Origin: Mesorhizobium zhangyense
GTDB taxonomy: Bacteria; Pseudomonadota; Alphaproteobacteria; Rhizobiales; Rhizobiaceae
Assembly (NCBI RefSeq): GCF_011045115.1
Contig: NZ_JAAKZG010000002.1
Span: 434,001 to 498,000 of the forward strand
Length of the DNA stretch: 64,000 bases
Direction of reading: 5' to 3'
Shown here: in pieces, positions 50,105 through 58,524 of the stretch
Layout of the letters: each line of letters opens with the position of its first letter
How positions within the stretch are numbered: the stretch's first letter is position 1
The notes under the pieces: model-generated
Databases searched by the model: none
The model's input: the letters and a program-made list of their open reading frames with translations, nothing else
What the model was told of the DNA's origin: nothing
Translations under genes and position numbers: made by a program

Positions 50105-51673
50105 ATGGCGGTTGAGCCCGGAAAAATTGTCGACGTGACGGCTGCGATGATCACTGCGCCGGTGACGGCCACCGATTGGCTGGTGATCGCGCCTGTCGTC
50201 ATTCCGATCCTGTTCGGCGCATTGCTGCTGATGTTCCGCCACGAAATGCGCTGGCATGGCATCGTCGCGCTGATCGGTCTCGGCGCGATGGTCGGCACGG
50301 AAGTGGCATTGCTGCTGCACGTTCTTGCAAACGGCCCTCTATCGATGACGATGGGAAGCTGGCTGCCGCCTTTCGGCATTTCCTTCACAGCCGACGCGTT
50401 GGGCGCGACATTTGCGCTGACATCCGGCATCGTGGCCTTCATCTGCGCGATCTTCGCCATACGCGACATCAATGTTTCCGGCCGGCGCTACGGCTTCTAC
50501 CCATTCCTGATGCTGCTGATGGCGGGCGTCAGCGGGGCGTTCCTGACTGGCGATATCTTCAACCTCTATGTCTGGTTCGAGGTCTTCGTCATCTCGTCAT
50601 TCGGGCTGCTGATTCTTGGATCCGAAAAGGCGCAGATCGACGGCGCAACCAAATACGCAATCCTCAACCTTGTGGCGACGACGCTGTTCCTGATCGCCAC
50701 CGGCTATCTCTACGGTACCTTCGGCACGCTCAACATGGCCGACATCGCCCGCAAGGCCGAGGGTTTGCGCGGGACAGCCCCGTTGATGACGCTGGCCTCG
50801 CTCTATCTGCTGGCGTTCGGCATGAAGGCGGCGGCATTTCCGGTGAATTTCTGGTTGCCGGCCTCTTACCACACGCCGCGCATCGTTACGGCTGCACTGT
50901 TCGGCGGTCTGCTCACCAAGATCGGCGTCTACGCGCTTCTGCGGACGCTGGTGATGCTTTTTCCGGTGGAGCGCAGTGTGCTGGCGGACCTCATTGGATG
51001 GGTTGCGATCCTGACCATGGTGCTTGGTGTCATGGGCGCGCTGGCGCAATCCGACACAAGGCGCATCTTCGGGTTCCTGGTGATTTCCGGTGTGGGTGTG
51101 ATGCTGGCCGGGTTGGCGCTCGGCACGCAGACGGGCCTCTCCGGCGCGATCCTCTATGCCGTGCATTCCATGCTGGTCATGACGGCGCTTTATCTGCTGA
51201 CAGGAATGATGAAGGAACTCGGCGGCAGTTTCTCACTGCGCGAACTTGCCGGGCTCTATCGAAGCACGCCGCTTTTGACTGCGATTGCACTTGTGCTGGC
51301 GCTGGCCGTTGCGGGTTTGCCGCCGGGCTCAGGTCTCTGGCCAAAGGTTCTGCTCGTAAAGGCCTCGCTGGAGGCAAATCAATGGGCGCTTGCCGGCGCG
51401 GTTCTGCTGAGCGGTTTCCTCACGACCATCGCGTTGGGCCGCGTGTTCATTCTGGCATTCTGGCGGGATCGGGAAGCAAGCGCTCCAAAGGCGCAGGCAA
51501 CCAATACGGCGTCACCGATTCTTGGCTACGGCGTCTTGCTGGCCTTGATGGTGCCGATCGTCGTTTTGGGCGTATATCCTGAACCATTCATCAAAATAGC
51601 CGACATTGCCGCCAGCGGACTGCTGCACAATGCCGGCTATATCAGCGCGGTATTTCCGGTGGGAGGCGGATGA
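50105..51673 (+). CDS. mrpD: Antiporter subunit D (MrpD/PhaD)
   Basis: 522 residues, NuoM/NuoN-like proton channel subunit with about 14 membrane helices. GDIFNLYVWFEVFVISSFGLLIL contains the conserved glutamate, and AAAFPVNFWLPASYHTPRIVTAALFGGLLTKIGVYALLR contains the key lysine and the broken-helix signature. Three bases after mrpC, four-base overlap with mrpE. Confidence 0.94.
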   Translation: MAVEPGKIVDVTAAMITAPVTATDWLVIAPVVIPILFGALLLMFRHEMRWHGIVALIGLGAMVGTEVALLLHVLANGPLSMTMGSWLPPFGISFTADALGATFALTSGIVAFICAIFAIRDINVSGRRYGFYPFLMLLMAGVSGAFLTGDIFNLYVWFEVFVISSFGLLILGSEKAQIDGATKYAILNLVATTLFLIATGYLYGTFGTLNMADIARKAEGLRGTAPLMTLASLYLLAFGMKAAAFPVNFWLPASYHTPRIVTAALFGGLLTKIGVYALLRTLVMLFPVERSVLADLIGWVAILTMVLGVMGALAQSDTRRIFGFLVISGVGVMLAGLALGTQTGLSGAILYAVHSMLVMTALYLLTGMMKELGGSFSLRELAGLYRSTPLLTAIALVLALAVAGLPPGSGLWPKVLLVKASLEANQWALAGAVLLSGFLTTIALGRVFILAFWRDREASAPKAQATNTASPILGYGVLLALMVPIVVLGVYPEPFIKIADIAASGLLHNAGYISAVFPVGGG

Positions 51674-52146
51674 TGACGATCTACCTCGGCGTAATTCTGC
51701 TTGCTCTCGCATGGGCGGCTGTCACCGGCTCCTTCACCTTTCCAAACCTCGTGTTCGGCCTGGTTCTCGGAAGCCTGACGCTCTATCTCGTGCGTGAACA
51801 AAGGGGGCCGTTTCGCAGCGCCTTTCGGCCAGGCAAGGTGCTTTCGCTGGCTCTGCTGTTCGTGAAGGAACTGATTCTTTCGGCATGGCGTGTGGCCAGG
51901 CTCGTCGTTTCCCCCAGGATGGACCTGCGCCCCGGCATATTCGCCTATCCTTTGAAGGTGGACCGCGATTTCGAGATAACCTTGCTGGCAAACCTCATCA
52001 CGCTCACGCCCGGGACGCTCTCGGTCGATGTGTCGGACGACAAGCGTCTGCTGTACGTCCATGCGATCGACTGCTCGGACCCGGAAGCGGCGATCAAGGA
52101 CATCGAGACGGGTTTTGAGCGCAAGATACTGGAGGCGTTCCGATGA
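51670..52146 (+). CDS. mrpE: Antiporter subunit E (MrpE/PhaE)
   Basis: 158 residues: two N-terminal membrane helices and a cytoplasmic domain with [29 protein letters not shown], the MnhE signature. Start 51670 overlaps mrpD by four bases; a second ATG at 51673 follows immediately. Four-base overlap with mrpF. Confidence 0.93.
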   Translation: MMTIYLGVILLALAWAAVTGSFTFPNLVFGLVLGSLTLYLVREQRGPFRSAFRPGKVLSLALLFVKELILSAWRVARLVVSPRMDLRPGIFAYPLKVDRDFEITLLANLITLTPGTLSVDVSDDKRLLYVHAIDCSDPEAAIKDIETGFERKILEAFR

Positions 52147-52475
52147 TCTCCGGGGAAGACTTCCTGTCTTATTGCGTGACGGCTGCGCTCGCGTTGCTCA
52201 GCCTTTCCTTTCTGCTGACCGTTTTGCGGGTGCTGCGCGGGCCAACGCTCCCCGATCGTATTCTCGCGCTCGACATGCTGGTGGCCATCGCCATCGGCTT
52301 CATCGCGGTTCTCGGCATCAAGACCGGCTATGCCTTTCATGTCGATATTGCGATCGCGCTCGGACTTGTCGGTTTTCTTGCCACGGTTGCCTTCGCGCGC
52401 TTTGTGTTGAGCCGCAAAGCCAAGGACTTCGATAGCCCGAAGGGCGTCAAAAGCCGGGCCAAGAGGGGAAAGTGA
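52143..52475 (+). CDS. mrpF: Antiporter subunit F (MrpF/PhaF)
   Basis: 110 residues, three membrane helices; [29 protein letters not shown] is the MrpF signature with the conserved Asp. C-terminal basic tail. Overlaps mrpE and mrpG by four bases each. Confidence 0.93.
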   Translation: MISGEDFLSYCVTAALALLSLSFLLTVLRVLRGPTLPDRILALDMLVAIAIGFIAVLGIKTGYAFHVDIAIALGLVGFLATVAFARFVLSRKAKDFDSPKGVKSRAKRGK

Positions 52476-52837
52476 TGATCGAACCGTTGCTTGATTATGT
52501 TGCAGGTATTCTGATCGTGATCGGCGCTATTTTCGCCTTGGTCGCATCGGTCGGCCTGCTTCGGCTGCCGGATCTGTATACGCGGATGCACGCGGCCTCC
52601 AAGGCCGGCACGTTGGGATCGTGCGTCATGTTGATTGCGCTCGCCGTTCAATCGCAGGATCTGGCGATATCGACCAGAGCGCTCGCGGGTGTGATATTCT
52701 TCCTGTTAACTGTGCCGATATCTTCGCATCTGCTTGCAAAGGCTGCACATGCTTCCGGTTATCGCATGTGGGACAAGTCCGTTCGGGATGATATTGAAGG
52801 TTTCGTCCAGAAGACGAAAAAAATCACGCGAAATTGA
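52472..52837 (+). CDS. mrpG: Antiporter subunit G (MrpG/PhaG)
   Basis: 121 residues, three membrane helices; [32 protein letters not shown] is the MnhG signature. Last gene of the operon; no terminator hairpin is visible behind it. Confidence 0.93.
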   Translation: MMIEPLLDYVAGILIVIGAIFALVASVGLLRLPDLYTRMHAASKAGTLGSCVMLIALAVQSQDLAISTRALAGVIFFLLTVPISSHLLAKAAHASGYRMWDKSVRDDIEGFVQKTKKITRN

Positions 52838-53131
52838 TCCAGCCGCAATAAAAATTATAGTGCCGAAGCTGCATTTAGCTATGCCGCTGAGCTTTCACCT
52901 ACTTCAGCGCGCGAGATGTCAGTATCCTAAAGATATTTAGTGTGATTATCTGGACTGACCAAGGTCAAAAACAATAGATGAGAAAATATTTAATTGACTT
53001 ACTTTGCGGTGAAGGTCATTAAGAAGGATCGACGCGAGTCGTTATGGTCTTGCCTGTCGTGAAATTCCGCAAAGCCCCACGAAATCAAAAAAAGGGGCGT
53101 TTTTGAAACTTATCCCTGGGGCCAGAAGAAT
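52838..53131. other. AT-rich leader of mucR
   Basis: 294 non-coding bases with unusually AT-rich stretches (52840-53000), the kind of DNA that MucR proteins bind. A weak promoter candidate is TTGACT (52994-52999) with CATTAA 17 bases later. Close to the gene, GCCCC (53074-53078) and GGGGC (53094-53098) flank 15 bases and are followed by GTTTTT, a possible attenuator-like hairpin in the leader. Confidence 0.45.
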
Positions 53132-53563
53132 ATGGACATTACCGATACGTCTACCAAGAATTCCGAAATGCTGATTGAGCTGACAGCCGATGTGGTTGCT
53201 GCTTATGTCAGCAACAATCCCGTTCCGGTTGGCGAACTGCCAAATCTTATCGCCGACGTGCATGCAGCTCTCGGTCGTGTCGGTGGAGCTGTCGAACAGC
53301 CGCAGACCGACAAGCAGAAGCCTGCGGTGAACCCGAAGCGCTCGGTTCATGAAGAATACATCGTCTGCCTTGAAGACGGAAAGAAGTTCAAGTCGCTCAA
53401 GCGCCACCTGATGACCCATTACGGCCTGTCGCCCGACCAGTATCGTGAGAAGTGGGGCCTGGACCCTGCCTATCCGATGGTAGCGCCGAACTATGCGGCA
53501 GCTCGTTCGCAGCTGGCCAAGAAGATGGGCCTGGGCCGCAAGCGCAAGACGGCTAGTAAATAA
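53132..53563 (+). CDS. mucR: MucR/Ros-family zinc-finger transcriptional regulator
   Basis: 143 residues. The prokaryotic zinc finger EYIVCLEDGKKFKSLKRHLMTHYGLSPDQYREKWGL has ligands Cys79, Asp82, His92 and His96, the CxxD-H-H set typical of MucR rather than the two-Cys set of Ros. MucR proteins act as H-NS-like global regulators of exopolysaccharide, motility, quorum sensing and symbiosis or virulence genes, binding AT-rich DNA and repressing their own gene. Stands alone with its own AT-rich promoter region. Confidence 0.95.
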   Translation: MDITDTSTKNSEMLIELTADVVAAYVSNNPVPVGELPNLIADVHAALGRVGGAVEQPQTDKQKPAVNPKRSVHEEYIVCLEDGKKFKSLKRHLMTHYGLSPDQYREKWGLDPAYPMVAPNYAAARSQLAKKMGLGRKRKTASK

Positions 53564-53570
53564 ACTGCAA

Positions 53571-53930
53571 TCAATACAGTTTTGGCGGCGCCTTCGGGCG
53601 CCGCCTGCGTTTCTGCGTCCGGCATGGGGCGGGGGACGCAACCATTCGGGGCGGGAGCCCGGCATTGCGCAACCGGTCCAGCACCTGTTTCAACGCGATA
53701 TGGCGGTTCAGGTCGTAGGTCCAATGCCTGCGCATGCCCTTAAGGCGCTCACGTTCGATCGCCCTTTCCAGGCGAAGTATCAGCCGTAGCCTTGGTTCGG
53801 GGGCGGCGGTTAGCGCCGTCGCCAAATCGATGCCGCAGGCCAGGTGAAGTGCTGCAAGTTGCCGGGCGTTTTCCGTCTCGGCCATCTGGCGGGCACGGAA
53901 CGCCTGTGATTCAGCGCGAATGTCGTTCAT
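53571..53930 (-). CDS. Conserved hypothetical basic protein
   Basis: 119 residues, Arg/Ala/Leu-rich, largely helical (LATALTAAPEPRLRLILRLERAIERERLKGMRRHWTYDLNRHIALKQVLDRLR) with a basic tail CRTQKRRRRPKAPPKLY. AAAGGAAA lies before the ATG. No family recognised; the basic tail might contact nucleic acid. The 3' end shares sequence with the hairpin behind mucR. Existence moderately supported by the ribosome site and codon pattern. Confidence 0.55.
   Translation of the reverse strand: MNDIRAESQAFRARQMAETENARQLAALHLACGIDLATALTAAPEPRLRLILRLERAIERERLKGMRRHWTYDLNRHIALKQVLDRLRNAGLPPRMVASPAPCRTQKRRRRPKAPPKLY
53584..53605 (+). terminator. UUCG-loop hairpin after mucR
   Basis: GGCGGCGCC-TTCG-GGCGCCGCC: 9-bp stem closed by a very stable UUCG tetraloop, 20 bases after the mucR stop. 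There is only a short T-run (TTT) a few bases later, so it may act as an mRNA end stabiliser or weak terminator. It overlaps the 3' end of the converging minus-strand gene. Confidence 0.55.
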
Positions 53931-54074
53931 TCAAGTGGGTTTCCTTTTTCTACCCGGTTGAACGCACTATCCGCCGCCTCCCAATGAGGGGGATAAAAAT
54001 CGGCTTTTTATTTTTTCCGATGAGAAAAAAACAACGCTATTTCAATGCGATGAGTATTTTTGCCCATTAAATAT

Positions 54075-54089
54075 GTTCCTCTTTTGTTC
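54075..54089 (+). promoter_or_regulatory. LexA/SOS-type box (GTTC-N7-GTTC)
   Basis: GTTC CTCTTTT GTTC, an exact match to the alphaproteobacterial LexA direct repeat GTTCN7GTTC. It lies 59 bases upstream of the GTG start of the DnaA-domain protein, in an AT-rich promoter region. Regulation by LexA is inferred from the motif. Confidence 0.55.
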
Positions 54090-54147
54090 ACATTCCGGCT
54101 GAGTGCAGATATAAGAACTTATTCCTACACGCGGAGGGAAAAGTTCA

Positions 54148-54555
54148 GTGCATCTCACGGCGGCAGTATCCAGAAATTACCAGGAAGAGACGGAGCCCCC
54201 ACGCGTCTCGCTGGCGTCGAACAGTGGGCGGCAGGAAGAACGCATTATCGAATTGTGCGAAGGCATGATGGATATCACGGCTGCCTTGTTCAACGTGTCG
54301 AGCAAGGAACTGCGCAATCCTGGTCGTGGTGGCCTCGGCGTCTCTCGGGTCAGGCACATCGCGATGTATGTCACGCATGTCACGCTGAGCGTGACGATGC
54401 GCGACGTCGGGACAGGTTTCGGGCGCGACCGCACCACAGTCATGTACGCTTGTCATCTGGTCGAGGATTTGCGGGACGATGCCGATTTCGATCGCATGGT
54501 CGCGCTTACTGAGCGGGTCGCACTGGCGGCATTCGGCAACAAAGCGAGCTTTTGA
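54148..54555 (+). CDS. Orphan DnaA domain IV-like DNA-binding protein
   Basis: 135 residues starting with GTG at 54148 (CGGAGGGAAAAG upstream). Residues about 62-112 (SRVRHIAMYVTHVTLSVTMRDVGTGFGRDRTTVMYACHLVEDLRDD) match the C-terminal helix-turn-helix of DnaA, including the RDxTTVMxA signature that reads DnaA boxes, but there is no AAA+ domain. Such proteins could compete for DnaA boxes or act as small regulators. One base separates it from the following DUF6456 gene. The upstream LexA-type box suggests damage-linked expression. Confidence 0.82.
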   Translation: MHLTAAVSRNYQEETEPPRVSLASNSGRQEERIIELCEGMMDITAALFNVSSKELRNPGRGGLGVSRVRHIAMYVTHVTLSVTMRDVGTGFGRDRTTVMYACHLVEDLRDDADFDRMVALTERVALAAFGNKASF

Positions 54556-54556
54556 A

Positions 54557-55372
54557 ATGACGCAAAGCACGATCGAAGAGAATGAAGCCCGCCGGCGGAT
54601 CTCGAGCTTTCTGTCCAAAGGCCCCGCCATGGTTCAGGAGACGGCGGTCGACGGGAAACTTCTGCTCGAAAGCGAAGAGCACGGGACAATTGCCGTGGAC
54701 ACGGAGGCTCTTGTCGATCTGATCGGCCGTGGCGTCGTTGCCCGCTGCGATGACAAGGTGAGGCTTGTCGCGGCGCGTCCTGCTGGAACACAGGCAGTAG
54801 TGGCCGACGAAACCGCCTGTCAGCAGCGGCAGTGCGATTTTGAAACGAGGGTGATTGAAATCGACGGTGTTTCTGCGCTGGCTACGGTCAATCTTTCCGA
54901 ATCGCCGCTTGGGCAGTTGATGCGTCGCAAGACAAGGAATGGCGCGCCCTTCCTGTCGCTGGCCGAATTCGAGGCGGGCGAGCGCCTGCGCTCGGATTAC
55001 ACGCGCGGTCAGATCATGCCGCGGCTGGGCGCAAACTGGGTAGCCAGCGTTGCTTCCGGCAAACGCGGCGGCGGCAATGGGATCGCTGAACTGACTGACT
55101 CGGCCCTGGCGGCGCGCCAGCGGGTCGATCGGGCAATCGTTGTCGTTGGCCCGGAGCTTTCGGGCGTTCTGATCGACGTATGTTGCTTTCTGAAAGGCCT
55201 GGAGCAAGTGGAACTGGAGCGCGGATGGCCGGTGCGGTCGGCCAAGATTGTGCTTAAGACCGCGCTCGGTGTGCTGAGCAGGCATTATCGTCCGCAGTCA
55301 GTCACGCCGAGCCAAACGAAAAGAATGCTGCATTGGGGCAGTGAAGACTACCGGCCTGCGCTGGACAGGTGA
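54557..55372 (+). CDS. DUF6456 family protein
   Basis: 271 residues from ATG 54557, directly after the DnaA-like gene (stop TGA ends at 54555). The C-terminal half has LGQLMRRKTRNGAPFLSLAEFEAGERLRSDYTRGQIMPRLGANW and DRAIVVVGPELSGVLIDVCCFLKGLEQVELERGWPVRSAKIVLKTALGVLSRHY, the Rhizobiales DUF6456 core, which looks like a helical DNA-binding-type fold similar to phage terminase/antiterminator regions. Function unknown. Pairing with the DnaA-like gene suggests a shared regulatory role. Confidence 0.8.
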   Translation: MTQSTIEENEARRRISSFLSKGPAMVQETAVDGKLLLESEEHGTIAVDTEALVDLIGRGVVARCDDKVRLVAARPAGTQAVVADETACQQRQCDFETRVIEIDGVSALATVNLSESPLGQLMRRKTRNGAPFLSLAEFEAGERLRSDYTRGQIMPRLGANWVASVASGKRGGGNGIAELTDSALAARQRVDRAIVVVGPELSGVLIDVCCFLKGLEQVELERGWPVRSAKIVLKTALGVLSRHYRPQSVTPSQTKRMLHWGSEDYRPALDR

Positions 55373-55383
55373 TGGGCGGCAGC

Positions 55384-55809
55384 TCAGGCCGGCTGCAGTG
55401 CAGCCTCGGCGTCGCGCTTGATGCGCTTGATCATCGAGCGCAGCCCGTTTGCCCGCTGCGGCGTCAGATGTTCGTCGAGGCCGAGAGAACGCAAAACGGC
55501 TTCGGCGTCCGTCGTGATGATCTCACTGGCGCGCCTGCCGGAAAAAAGCGCGAGCATGATCGCAACGAGCCCGCGAACGATATGAGCGTCCGAATCGCCC
55601 TGGAAATTGATGACCGGATCGACACCTTCGGCACGATCGGTAAGCAGCCAGACCTGACTGACGCAACCTTGAACCTTGTGGGCGTCGTCGCGCGCCGAAT
55701 CCGGATAGGGCGGCAGAGCCTCGCCAAGCTCGATGACATAGCGATACCGATCTTCCCATTCGTCAAGGAAAGCGAAGTCGTCACGGATGCTTTGGATCGT
55801 TGCGGTCAT
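55384..55809 (-). CDS. sufE: SufE-family cysteine desulfuration protein
   Basis: 141 residues from ATG 55809. HKVQGCVSQVWLL holds the sulfur-accepting Cys49. SufE accepts sulfur from the cysteine desulfurase SufS for Fe-S cluster assembly. No suf operon is nearby, as often seen in Rhizobiales where sufE is separate. Converges on the DUF6456 gene with an 11-base gap. A longer frame to 55860 reads into the upstream hairpin and is not used. Confidence 0.93.
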   Translation of the reverse strand: MTATIQSIRDDFAFLDEWEDRYRYVIELGEALPPYPDSARDDAHKVQGCVSQVWLLTDRAEGVDPVINFQGDSDAHIVRGLVAIMLALFSGRRASEIITTDAEAVLRSLGLDEHLTPQRANGLRSMIKRIKRDAEAALQPA

Positions 55810-55856
55810 GCGCACGATATAATGCCGCGGCCGCGCGACGTCACGGAAAAAGAAAG

Positions 55857-55895
55857 ACACCGCAGGCGCCGAGAGGGCAGACTGGCCTGCGGTGT
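55857..55895 (-). terminator. Terminator between DUF5330 gene and sufE
   Basis: Minus strand: ACACCGCAGGC / GCCTGCGGTGT, 11-bp stem with a 17-base loop, followed by CTTTCTTTTTCC. It lies 31 bases after the DUF5330 stop and 48 bases before the sufE start, so it separates the two minus-strand genes. Confidence 0.7.
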
Positions 55896-55926
55896 GGCCG
55901 CCTCGCAGGCGGCAAAGAGAAAATCT

Positions 55927-56262
55927 TTAATTGGCAGCCGGCGCTTCCGGGGCAGCAGGCGGGACGCTGCCGGTTTTTGTCGCGGTGTCGGGCTCGCCGA
56001 ATTTGCTGTCGAGCATCTCGAAGGCGATTTTGGCCGCTTCGCGAGCCCTTATGCCAACCGTGTGCATGGCGGATTTGCCGACTTCGCAGACTTCCGGTTT
56101 GCGTTCGCAGATGCCGCTGACATCGCCGACCGCTTCCCGGGCGGCGAGGAACGCCTGAATGGCATTTACATTCGGCTGATCGCTCTTTGTCTCACCGAAG
56201 TCGAACGGGAGCACCAGAAGAACCAGTGAAAACCAGAATGCCGTCTTTATGAGAAAGCCCAT
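55927..56262 (-). CDS. DUF5330 family small exported protein
   Basis: 111 residues: one N-terminal hydrophobic segment (MGFLIKTAFWFSLVLLVLPF), then SGICERKPEVCEVGKSAMHTVGIRAREAAKIAFEML with two cysteines, and a Pro/Ala tail. This pattern matches the DUF5330 family of Rhizobiales. Function unknown; periplasmic or membrane anchored. Confidence 0.82.
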   Translation of the reverse strand: MGFLIKTAFWFSLVLLVLPFDFGETKSDQPNVNAIQAFLAAREAVGDVSGICERKPEVCEVGKSAMHTVGIRAREAAKIAFEMLDSKFGEPDTATKTGSVPPAAPEAPAAN

Positions 56263-56724
56263 GTCCTTGCCCTCTGCTAACGTCGGTCATGCGTCTTGTC
56301 CGGCACGACTCGTTTTGTTGAGGGGAGATTGACATGGCCGCCCAAAGGACGGCTTGCAGAACTCGACGGCATTTTCGGCAAATTTTGCTAAAATTTTAAA
56401 CGATTGGATGCCCAGCGTTCCCAGATAGCGTCTCTGCAAAAGCGGTAACCTTTGGCTAACCATATAAGCTGCTGTTCCTGATCGATATTTCCGACTGACA
56501 AGGATGCGGCCTGCGCCGGGCGTCGTGTTTTCGAGGCATTTGGCGACCTAACCATCTGTTTACTATGCAACAAACTGGCAGCGGTTTTCGCAGCCGCCGT
56601 ACCGATATTCGCCATCAGTGGCGTGCTGAAAGTGCCTGCCTTATCCATTCTTTAAAGGCTGGATGCGAGTTTCGAAGCCAATCAATAAGCGATCCGCGAA
56701 GCGGACCAGATGCGAGTGCGTTGA
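56263..56724. other. 462-base gene-free divergent region, DUF5330 / divJ
   Basis: No credible coding frame. An AT-rich inverted repeat AAATTTT-GCT-AAAATTT lies at 56380-56396. I looked for exact CtrA sites (TTAA-N7-TTAA) and found none, only near matches such as GCTAACCAT. The length suggests complex control or an unseen RNA. Confidence 0.4.
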
Positions 56725-58524
56725 GTGAGTTTGTTTACCACCAGATCCAGCGAAGTGTTCGGCGCCATTGCCGCCGCCTGCGACCGGTTGGTGCACCCTT
56801 CGGTGGCCGGGGCCTTTGCGCGCGCCCGTCAGCAGCGCATGGTCGGTATTCTGCTGGCCGCCCCGTTTTTCGCCTCGGTCGCCGCCGCTTTCTTCCTGTC
56901 TGCGTCACTGGGTGCTGCCACGACGCTGACCGTGATTTGTGCCGGCTTCAGCCTGGCCTGGGCCGGTATCATGCTGATCGGCTCCACGGCTGAAGATAAA
57001 GTTGCTGGCAGCGCTTCGCTGGTCGTCGGCTGCCTTGCGCTTTCAGTTGTTATTGCCGCCGCCGGTGGAACGGCTTCTCCAATGACTGCCATGATGTTGG
57101 CGCTGCCGTTGGAAGCCTATTGGCAGCGCCGCACGGTGCGGTCGGCATTGTGGGGTGGCGCGGCTGCAGTGTCAGTGCTGCCGCTGCAGGCGCTTCTCGC
57201 GACGGCCTTTTTTCCCGAAACGGTGTCGGTTTCAGCCTGGCACTGGCTGGTTCCGTTGGCCTATCTGGCATCGCTGCTGCCTCGCATCGGTGGATTTACC
57301 GGCGCGCAGAATCAAGGCGAGCAAAACGAAAGCCATCCAAGGCTTGAGGATATCGTCGACGCCGTGGTGTTTCGCATGGCGCAAAGCGGCGATGTTGCCG
57401 ATGTCTCGGCGCAGGCTCGGACTAAATTGCACCTCGCTCCGGAGCTTCTGCTCGGAACGGGGCTGTTCGATCGCATTCATATTTCCGACCGGGTCGGCTA
57501 CCTCTGCGCGCTCGCCGATCTGCGCGATGGCGCCGCGCGACAGACCGTTGAAGCCCGTATTCGCCTGCCGCAGCGCAACGGCAGCGATGCGAGCGATAAC
57601 TACCGGCCTTTCCTGATCGAACTGATGAATGACGGCGACGAGGGTAATGGCTTTACGCTGCTTGTCCGTGAAAATGACGAACTCGCTGGTTTGCGCGCCG
57701 AACTGACCGTGGCGGCCGAGGCGGCTGAAACGCTCGAACTCGCCAAGGGACGCTTCCTGGCAGCGGTCAGCCACGAACTGCGCACGCCGCTCAACGCCAT
57801 CATCGGCTTTTCTGATATGCTGATCCACGAGATGTTCGGCGGCTTCAAAGATCCAAGGCAGAAGGAATACGTTACGCTGGTGCGCGATTCCGGCCACCAT
57901 TTGCTGTCGGTCGTGAACTCGATACTCGATGTGTCGAAGATCGAATCGGGTGCATACGCCACCAACCCCGAATTGTTCCGCTTTGCCGATGCCGTTGAGA
58001 TGTGCCGCTCGATGATGAGCCTCCAGGCTGAAGCCAAGTCGATCTCGCTTGCAACGCAGATCGCTCCGGAAGCAGGTGAAATTCACGCCGACCAGCGCGC
58101 GGTTCAGCAGATGCTGATCAATCTCGTCTCCAATGCCATCAAGTTCACACCGAATGGCGGCAACGTCACCGTAGGCGGAAAGCGGCTCGGCTCGCGGCTG
58201 CATTTCTGGGTCAGCGACAATGGCATCGGCATTGCCGATGACGACCTCTCCCGGCTGGGCAAGCCCTTCACGCAGGTGCAGAACGACTATACCCGCCAGT
58301 TCGAGGGAACAGGTCTTGGCCTCTCGCTGGTGAAGGGGCTGGTTACGCTCCACGAAGGAACGATGTCCATCGAGAGCGCCCTGGGCGAGGGGACCACTGT
58401 GACCATAACCCTTCCCGTCGCCGGTCCGGCTAAAAAGGAGCCGGCGAAGAAGGGGGCATTGCTGCCGTTGGAGGCTGGCAGGAAAAAGGAGACCGGGCAT
58501 GGCGCGCTCCGCAAAACGGCCTGA
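56725..58524 (+). CDS. divJ: DivJ-type sensor histidine kinase
   Basis: 599 residues starting with GTG at 56725; TTG at 56731 is an alternative. Six or so N-terminal membrane helices (about residues 40-190), a linker domain, then FLAAVSHELRTPLNAIIGFSDML with the phospho-accepting His350, NAIKFTPNGG, DNGIGIADDDL and GTGLGLSLVKGLVTLHEG. In alphaproteobacteria DivJ and PleC control the phosphorylation of DivK and so the CtrA cell-cycle circuit; the domain order fits DivJ best. The C-terminus overlaps the next gene by 26 bases. Confidence 0.85.
   Translation: MSLFTTRSSEVFGAIAAACDRLVHPSVAGAFARARQQRMVGILLAAPFFASVAAAFFLSASLGAATTLTVICAGFSLAWAGIMLIGSTAEDKVAGSASLVVGCLALSVVIAAAGGTASPMTAMMLALPLEAYWQRRTVRSALWGGAAAVSVLPLQALLATAFFPETVSVSAWHWLVPLAYLASLLPRIGGFTGAQNQGEQNESHPRLEDIVDAVVFRMAQSGDVADVSAQARTKLHLAPELLLGTGLFDRIHISDRVGYLCALADLRDGAARQTVEARIRLPQRNGSDASDNYRPFLIELMNDGDEGNGFTLLVRENDELAGLRAELTVAAEAAETLELAKGRFLAAVSHELRTPLNAIIGFSDMLIHEMFGGFKDPRQKEYVTLVRDSGHHLLSVVNSILDVSKIESGAYATNPELFRFADAVEMCRSMMSLQAEAKSISLATQIAPEAGEIHADQRAVQQMLINLVSNAIKFTPNGGNVTVGGKRLGSRLHFWVSDNGIGIADDDLSRLGKPFTQVQNDYTRQFEGTGLGLSLVKGLVTLHEGTMSIESALGEGTTVTITLPVAGPAKKEPAKKGALLPLEAGRKKETGHGALRKTA

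Noticed and set aside
56340-56724. CtrA binding sites (TTAA-N7-TTAA) before divJ
   Set aside because: Only partial resemblances such as GCTAACCAT; no exact pair was found.
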